Source: Amycolatopsis balhimycina FH 1894
GTDB taxonomy: Bacteria; Actinomycetota; Actinomycetes; Mycobacteriales; Pseudonocardiaceae
Assembly (NCBI RefSeq): GCF_000384295.1
Contig: NZ_KB913037.1
Span: forward strand, 3,582,649-3,646,648
Length of the DNA stretch: 64,000 bases
Direction of reading: 5' to 3'
In this document: positions 60,165 through 64,000 of the stretch, in pieces
Layout of the letters: each line of letters starts with the position of its first letter
Position numbering within the stretch: the first letter of the stretch is position 1
Notes under the pieces: model-generated
Databases searched by the model: none
What the model saw: only the letters and a program-made list of their open reading frames with translations
What the model was told of the DNA's origin: nothing
Position numbers and translations under genes: made by a program

Positions 60165-61567
60165 ACGGCGACCAGCTCCGGCGCGGTCCGCGTCTTCGGG
60201 ACCAGCGCCGCCAGCAGCGCACCCGCCAGCGCGGCGAACGCGGCCACCGCGAACGTCGCGCGGAAGCCGAACAGCGACGGCACCGGGAGTCCGCCCACGC
60301 TGATCGTCAGCTGGGCCAGCATCGCCGCCATGACCGCGCTCGAGACCGCCGTGCCGACCGAGCGCATCAGGGAGTTCAGGCCGTTCGCCGACGCCGTTTC
60401 GGTGACCGGCACCGAACCCATGATCAGCGCGGGCATCGCCGCGTACGCGATGCCGACCCCGGCGCCGATGATCACCGACGCCGTGATCAGCTCGAACGCG
60501 TTGCCCATCAGCACGATCGCGAACGTGTACCCGGCGGCGATCACCAGCGCGCCGCTCATCAGCGTCGGGCGCGGGCCGAACCGGGTGATGAGCCGCGCCG
60601 AAACCGGCGAGAGCAGCATCATCACCAGCCCGTTCGGGGCCAGTGACAGTCCCGACTCCACCATGGTCTGGCCCAGCCCGTAGCCGGTCGACGCCGGGGC
60701 CTGCAGCAGCTGCGGGAACGACAACGCCATGGCGTACAACGCGAACCCGACCATGATCGACGCGAGGTTCGTGAACAGCACCGGGCGGCGGGCGGACACC
60801 CGGAGGTCGACCAGCGGGTCGCGGCGGCGCAGCTGGTAGGCGCCCCAGGCGAGCAGGACGACGACGGCCGCGGCGACCAGCCCGAGCGTCGGCACGCTGG
60901 TCCAGCCCCACGTGCCGCCCTTGACCACCGGCAGCAACAGGCACAGCAACCCGGCGGCCAGGCCGAACGCGCCGAAGTAGTCGAACGGCGCGGGCGTGCG
61001 CAGCGGCGACTCCGGCACCACGGTGACGATGAGGAGCGCGCAGGCCAGCCCGAGGCCAGCGGCGGTCCAGAAGAGCACGTGCCAGTCGGCGTTCTCGGCG
61101 ACGACGGCCGCGACCGGCAGCCCGATGGCGCCGCCGACCCCGAGCGTCGCGCTCATCAGCGAGATGGCGCCGCCGACGCGTTCCGGCGGCAGCTCGTCGC
61201 GCATGATGCTGATGCCGAGCGGGATCACGCCCATCGCGCAGCCCTGCAGCCCGCGGCCGAGGATCTGGAACGCGAGCGCGCTCGTCGTCGCGGACACGAC
61301 CGAACCGGCGATGAGCAGGCCGAGGCTGACGAGGATCATCCGCCGCTTGCCGTAGAGGTCGCCGAGCCGGCCGCTGACCGGCGTGATGACGGACGCGGCC
61401 AGCAGCGTCACGGTGACCACCCAGGACGCGTCGGCCGCCGACGCGTGCAGCAGCCGCGGGAAGACCGGGATCAGCGGCACGACCAGCGTCTGCATGAACG
61501 ACGCGACGAGCCCGCAGGAGGCGAGCACCACGACGATCGCGCGACCCGACCGTCCGGGACGGGACAC
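60161..61567 (-). CDS. MFS drug efflux transporter (DHA2/EmrB-like)
   Basis: A 468-residue protein with about 12-14 membrane helices. The N-terminus AIVVVLASCGLVASFMQTLVVPLIPVFPRLLH is followed by the motif A-like SGRLGDLYGKRRMILVSL and later ISIMRDELPPERVGGAISLM. Such proteins export drugs or metabolites using the proton gradient. It starts at GTG 61567. Upstream on the same strand is a direct repeat, TGCATGA-AGT-TGCATGA, a possible regulator site. Confidence 0.87.
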   Translation of the reverse strand: MSRPGRSGRAIVVVLASCGLVASFMQTLVVPLIPVFPRLLHASAADASWVVTVTLLAASVITPVSGRLGDLYGKRRMILVSLGLLIAGSVVSATTSALAFQILGRGLQGCAMGVIPLGISIMRDELPPERVGGAISLMSATLGVGGAIGLPVAAVVAENADWHVLFWTAAGLGLACALLIVTVVPESPLRTPAPFDYFGAFGLAAGLLCLLLPVVKGGTWGWTSVPTLGLVAAAVVVLLAWGAYQLRRRDPLVDLRVSARRPVLFTNLASIMVGFALYAMALSFPQLLQAPASTGYGLGQTMVESGLSLAPNGLVMMLLSPVSARLITRFGPRPTLMSGALVIAAGYTFAIVLMGNAFELITASVIIGAGVGIAYAAMPALIMGSVPVTETASANGLNSLMRSVGTAVSSAVMAAMLAQLTISVGGLPVPSLFGFRATFAVAAFAALAGALLAALVPKTRTAPELVAV

Positions 61568-61658
61568 AGCACACCCCCAGCACGTAGTTAGTAAGCATCA
61601 TGCAACTTCATGCACTGTACCTACGCGCCGGGCGATTACCGCTCTGATGGTGCTCTCG

Positions 61659-62114
61659 TCACAGCCAGGTCTTGACGCCGCCATGACCGGAGCAGGTGCC
61701 GGAACGGTGCTGGCTGTAGCTGTAGGTGCCGTCCTTGCACTGCGCGGTGGCGCCCGACGGGTTGTCGCTGGGCCGGTGGACGCAGTTGCCGTCGGAGTTC
61801 CGGTAGTAGTCGGCCCCGCACGCGGCCGGTTCCGGCGCGGCCTGCGCGGTGGTCTTCGGCTTGGCCACGGTCGTTTTGGGCGCGGCCGCCTTCGTGGCCG
61901 GCGGAGCCGTGGTGACCACCGGCGCTTCGGAAGTCGTCGCGACCGGAGTGGTGGTTTCGACCGGCGCGGGAGTGGAATACGTCGGTGTCGAATACGTCGA
62001 TGTCGGCGTTTCGAGAACGCCGACACTGCCCGAATCCTTGGGCGGCACGGAACCGACCCCACACCCGGCGACCAGGACACCCGCGACCAGCACCGCACCG
62101 AACTTCATCCGCAC
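61659..62114 (-). CDS. DUF3761 lipoprotein
   Basis: A 151-residue exported lipoprotein. The signal MRMKFGAVLVAGVLVAGCG has the lipobox LVAGC with the lipidated Cys at residue 18. A Thr/Pro/Ala-rich linker of about 80 residues precedes the Cys-rich DUF3761 domain (CVHRPSDNPSGATAQCKDGTYSYSQHRSGTCSGHGGVKTWL). The GTG at 62114 is 5 nt after AAGGAG; the ATG two codons later is also possible. The function of the family is unknown. Confidence 0.86.
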   Translation of the reverse strand: MRMKFGAVLVAGVLVAGCGVGSVPPKDSGSVGVLETPTSTYSTPTYSTPAPVETTTPVATTSEAPVVTTAPPATKAAAPKTTVAKPKTTAQAAPEPAACGADYYRNSDGNCVHRPSDNPSGATAQCKDGTYSYSQHRSGTCSGHGGVKTWL

Positions 62115-62170
62115 GAGGACTCCTTAGCATGACGAATTAACGTGGCGGATGTCGATCGAAAGCCGTTCTC

Positions 62171-62229
62171 CGTTACACCGGAAATGATTTTGGAAAACAA
62201 TCGGTTCCAGTATGGCCACGGGTGTAACG
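62171..62229. promoter_or_regulatory. Distant inverted repeat before the histidine kinase
   Basis: CGTTACACC (62171-62179) and GGTGTAACG (62221-62229) are perfect 9-bp arms 41 bp apart, just upstream of the kinase start. They could be paired sites for the response regulator. Confidence 0.4.
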
Positions 62230-62250
62230 CCGTACTCCTAGACTGGGCGC

Positions 62251-63318
62251 ATGTCCTGGTTGCGGCGTTGCGCGCCGGAGCTCGCGGTCACCGTCGCGGT
62301 GCTCGTCGGCTCGCTGTTCGCCGTGCTGAACGACGGCGCCAAGCCCGCCCACCACGCCGCGCTCGGCTGGGTGCTGACCGTCCTCTGCTGCGCCGCCCTC
62401 TTCTTCCGGCGACGCTATCCGCTGAGCGTCGCCGGGTTAACGCTCGTTTGCTGCGCCGTCTACTACCCCCTGACCGACCCGGACGGCCTGGTCCTGCTGG
62501 CCTTCGCCTACGCGCTGTACGCGGCGGCCGCGGCCGGGCGGATCCGCGGTGCCGCGCTGCTGGTCGTCGCCGCGATGGCGGGCGTCACCGTGGGCGAAAT
62601 CAGCTCGCGGACCGGCCGGCACGTCGACAACTTCGCGTTCTTCCTGATGACCGGCTGGTTCGTCGCCCTGGTCGCCGGCGGCGCTGTCGCGCACTTCCGC
62701 GCCGAGGCCGAGCGCACCAAGGAAGCCGAGGCCCGGGCGCGGGCCACCGACGAGCGCCTGCGCATCGCCCGCGAGCTGCACGACGTCCTCGGCCACCACC
62801 TCGCGCTGATCAACGTCCAGGCCGGCGCCGCGCTGCACCGCCGTGACCCCGCCCAGGCCGAGGCGGCCCTCGGCACCATCAAGGACGCGAGCAAGACCGC
62901 GCTGCAGGAGTTGCGCGCGACGCTCGGCATGCTCCGCCAAGCCGACCGGCCGTCGCTGTCCCGGGTCGCCGAGCTGGCCGAATCCGTCGGCGCGTCCGGG
63001 CTGACCGTGCGCACCGAGATCGACGGCGTCGCGCACGACCTGCCGCCGGACGTCGAGCACGCCGCGTTCCGGGTGGTCCAAGAGGCGCTGACGAACGTCG
63101 CCAAGCACGCCGGCGCGAAGACCGTCGTCGTCCGGCTCGGCTACGGCCCCGACGCGCTGTCCGTGCAGGTCGACGACGACGGCCGCGGCGGCGACGCCTC
63201 GCCGGGCAACGGCATCCGGGGCATGGCCGAACGGGCGCGGGCGCTCGGCGGCGAGCTGACGGCGTCGCCGAAGGAGAACGGCGGATTCCGGGTGTGCGCC
63301 CGGCTGCCGGTGCGATGA
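62251..63318 (+). CDS. NarL-type sensor histidine kinase (HisKA_3)
   Basis: A 355-residue membrane kinase. Four to five hydrophobic helices fill residues about 8-145. The dimerisation domain ERLRIARELHDVLGHHLALINVQ holds the phosphorylated His. The ATP-binding domain has VVQEALTNVAKHAGA (N box), VDDDGRGGDASPGNGIRGMAERARALGGEL (G boxes). A TTA codon lies in the segment GLTLVC (62436-62451). It pairs with the response regulator 7 bp downstream. Confidence 0.92.
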   Translation: MSWLRRCAPELAVTVAVLVGSLFAVLNDGAKPAHHAALGWVLTVLCCAALFFRRRYPLSVAGLTLVCCAVYYPLTDPDGLVLLAFAYALYAAAAAGRIRGAALLVVAAMAGVTVGEISSRTGRHVDNFAFFLMTGWFVALVAGGAVAHFRAEAERTKEAEARARATDERLRIARELHDVLGHHLALINVQAGAALHRRDPAQAEAALGTIKDASKTALQELRATLGMLRQADRPSLSRVAELAESVGASGLTVRTEIDGVAHDLPPDVEHAAFRVVQEALTNVAKHAGAKTVVVRLGYGPDALSVQVDDDGRGGDASPGNGIRGMAERARALGGELTASPKENGGFRVCARLPVR

Positions 63319-63325
63319 TGGGCCG

Positions 63326-63994
63326 ATGATCCGGGTTCTGCTCGTCGACGACCAGCGGCTGGTCCGCGCCGGCTTCCGGTCCATTTTGGACGGCGAGGAC
63401 GACATCACGGTCGTGGCCGAAGCCGCGGACGGGCGCGAGGCACTGCAGGCCGCGCACGACCACCGCCCGGACGTCGTGCTGATGGACATCCGCATGCCCG
63501 TGCTCGACGGCCTGGCCGCCACCCGGCACCTCCTGGAAGACCCGGCGCTCACCGGCACGAAGGTCGTCATCCTCACGACGTTCGACCTCGACGAGGACGT
63601 CTATGGCGCGCTGCGCGCGGGCGCGAGCGGGTTCCTGGTCAAGGACACCGAGCCCGAAGAACTGGTCCACGCCGTGCGCGTGGCCGCCCGCGGCGACGCG
63701 TTGCTGGCGCCGTCCATCACCCGGCGGCTGATCTCGGAGTTCGCCGCGCGGGTCACCCGCCCGGGGCCGGCCCCGGCGCTGGACCGGCTCACCGACCGCG
63801 AGCGCGAAGTACTCGCCCTCGTCGCGGCTGGTCTGTCGAACGACGAGATCGCCCGCGAGCTCACGCTCAGCCCGGCGACGGCGAAGACGCACGTCAGCCG
63901 CATCATGACCAAGACCGGCATGCGCGACCGGGCGCAGCTCGTCGTCCTCGCCTACGAGTCCGGCGCGGTGACACCGCGGTGGCTGACCCCCTGA
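63326..63994 (+). CDS. NarL/LuxR family response regulator
   Basis: A 222-residue regulator. The receiver domain has LLVDDQRLVRAGF, the phosphorylated Asp54 in VVLMDIRMPVLDG and the conserved Lys in SGFLVKDTEPEEL. The C-terminal LuxR HTH reads LTDREREVLALVAAGLSNDEIARELTLSPATAKTHVSRIM. It is phosphorylated by the upstream kinase. The target genes are unknown. Confidence 0.94.
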   Translation: MIRVLLVDDQRLVRAGFRSILDGEDDITVVAEAADGREALQAAHDHRPDVVLMDIRMPVLDGLAATRHLLEDPALTGTKVVILTTFDLDEDVYGALRAGASGFLVKDTEPEELVHAVRVAARGDALLAPSITRRLISEFAARVTRPGPAPALDRLTDREREVLALVAAGLSNDEIARELTLSPATAKTHVSRIMTKTGMRDRAQLVVLAYESGAVTPRWLTP

Positions 63995-64000
63995 GCCGTA

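Overview
The window is GC-rich DNA from a filamentous actinomycete. Frequent GTG starts, 4-bp ATGA/GTGA gene overlaps, the argS-lysA-hom order and the regulator families fit Pseudonocardiaceae, probably Amycolatopsis or a relative. The genus is an inference from style and gene content, not from a search.

Layout. 1-4029: argS, lysA and a truncated hom, reading left. 4190-5763: a DUF3105/DUF305 membrane-anchored pair. 5760-7780: a compact unit encoding a small putative membrane-active effector, a 49-codon frame and an NB-ARC/TPR protein. The effector C-terminus and the 49-codon frame share the ten-residue motif [10 protein letters not shown], which looks like an amyloid-signalling NLR system whose NLR-side motif lies out of frame with the NB-ARC gene. 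7847-11381: a CDF metal exporter, a divergent MarR/SDR pair and an epoxide hydrolase. 11531-12156: tRNA-Arg(CCG) followed by the wreck of a tyrosine integrase and another broken gene, a scar of an integrated element. 12344-23509: pectate lyase, YggT, TetR/FAD monooxygenase, orphan Mce protein, methyltransferase, PAC2, two PH-domain membrane proteins, a secreted protein, IclR and GNAT.

24462-35063 is a leftward catabolic operon: FAD amine oxidase-like, TPP enzyme, HyuA, HyuB, SDR, GntR, class III CoA-transferase and class III aminotransferase. 35144-39552 holds a wax-ester synthase/DGAT gene and then a complete pqqA-C-D-E-B cluster for pyrroloquinoline quinone. 39607-43325 holds two ArsR-like regulators, an MFS exporter, a MaoC protein and a small unknown gene, with paired DnaA boxes in one intergenic gap.

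43384-53189 is a second catabolic locus: amidase, D-2-hydroxyacid dehydrogenase, two maleate isomerase/Asp-Glu racemase-like proteins, a GntR regulator, a decarboxylating dehydrogenase, a semialdehyde dehydrogenase, a GABA aminotransferase-like enzyme and DUF3830. Three copies of the palindrome ATTGTCAACAAT or ATTGTCGACAAT sit in its promoters, so it can be drawn as one regulon of the GntR protein at 47413-48132. 53237-63994: aldo/keto reductase, two roadblock proteins, a GlcD-like oxidase linked to a TPP enzyme through a 26-codon frame, tandem DUF574 methyltransferases, an MFS exporter, a DUF3761 lipoprotein and a NarL-type two-component system.

Convergent intergenic gaps carry palindromes with a TGAAYGACTCWTTC-like core, and two gaps carry 21-bp periodic repeats.
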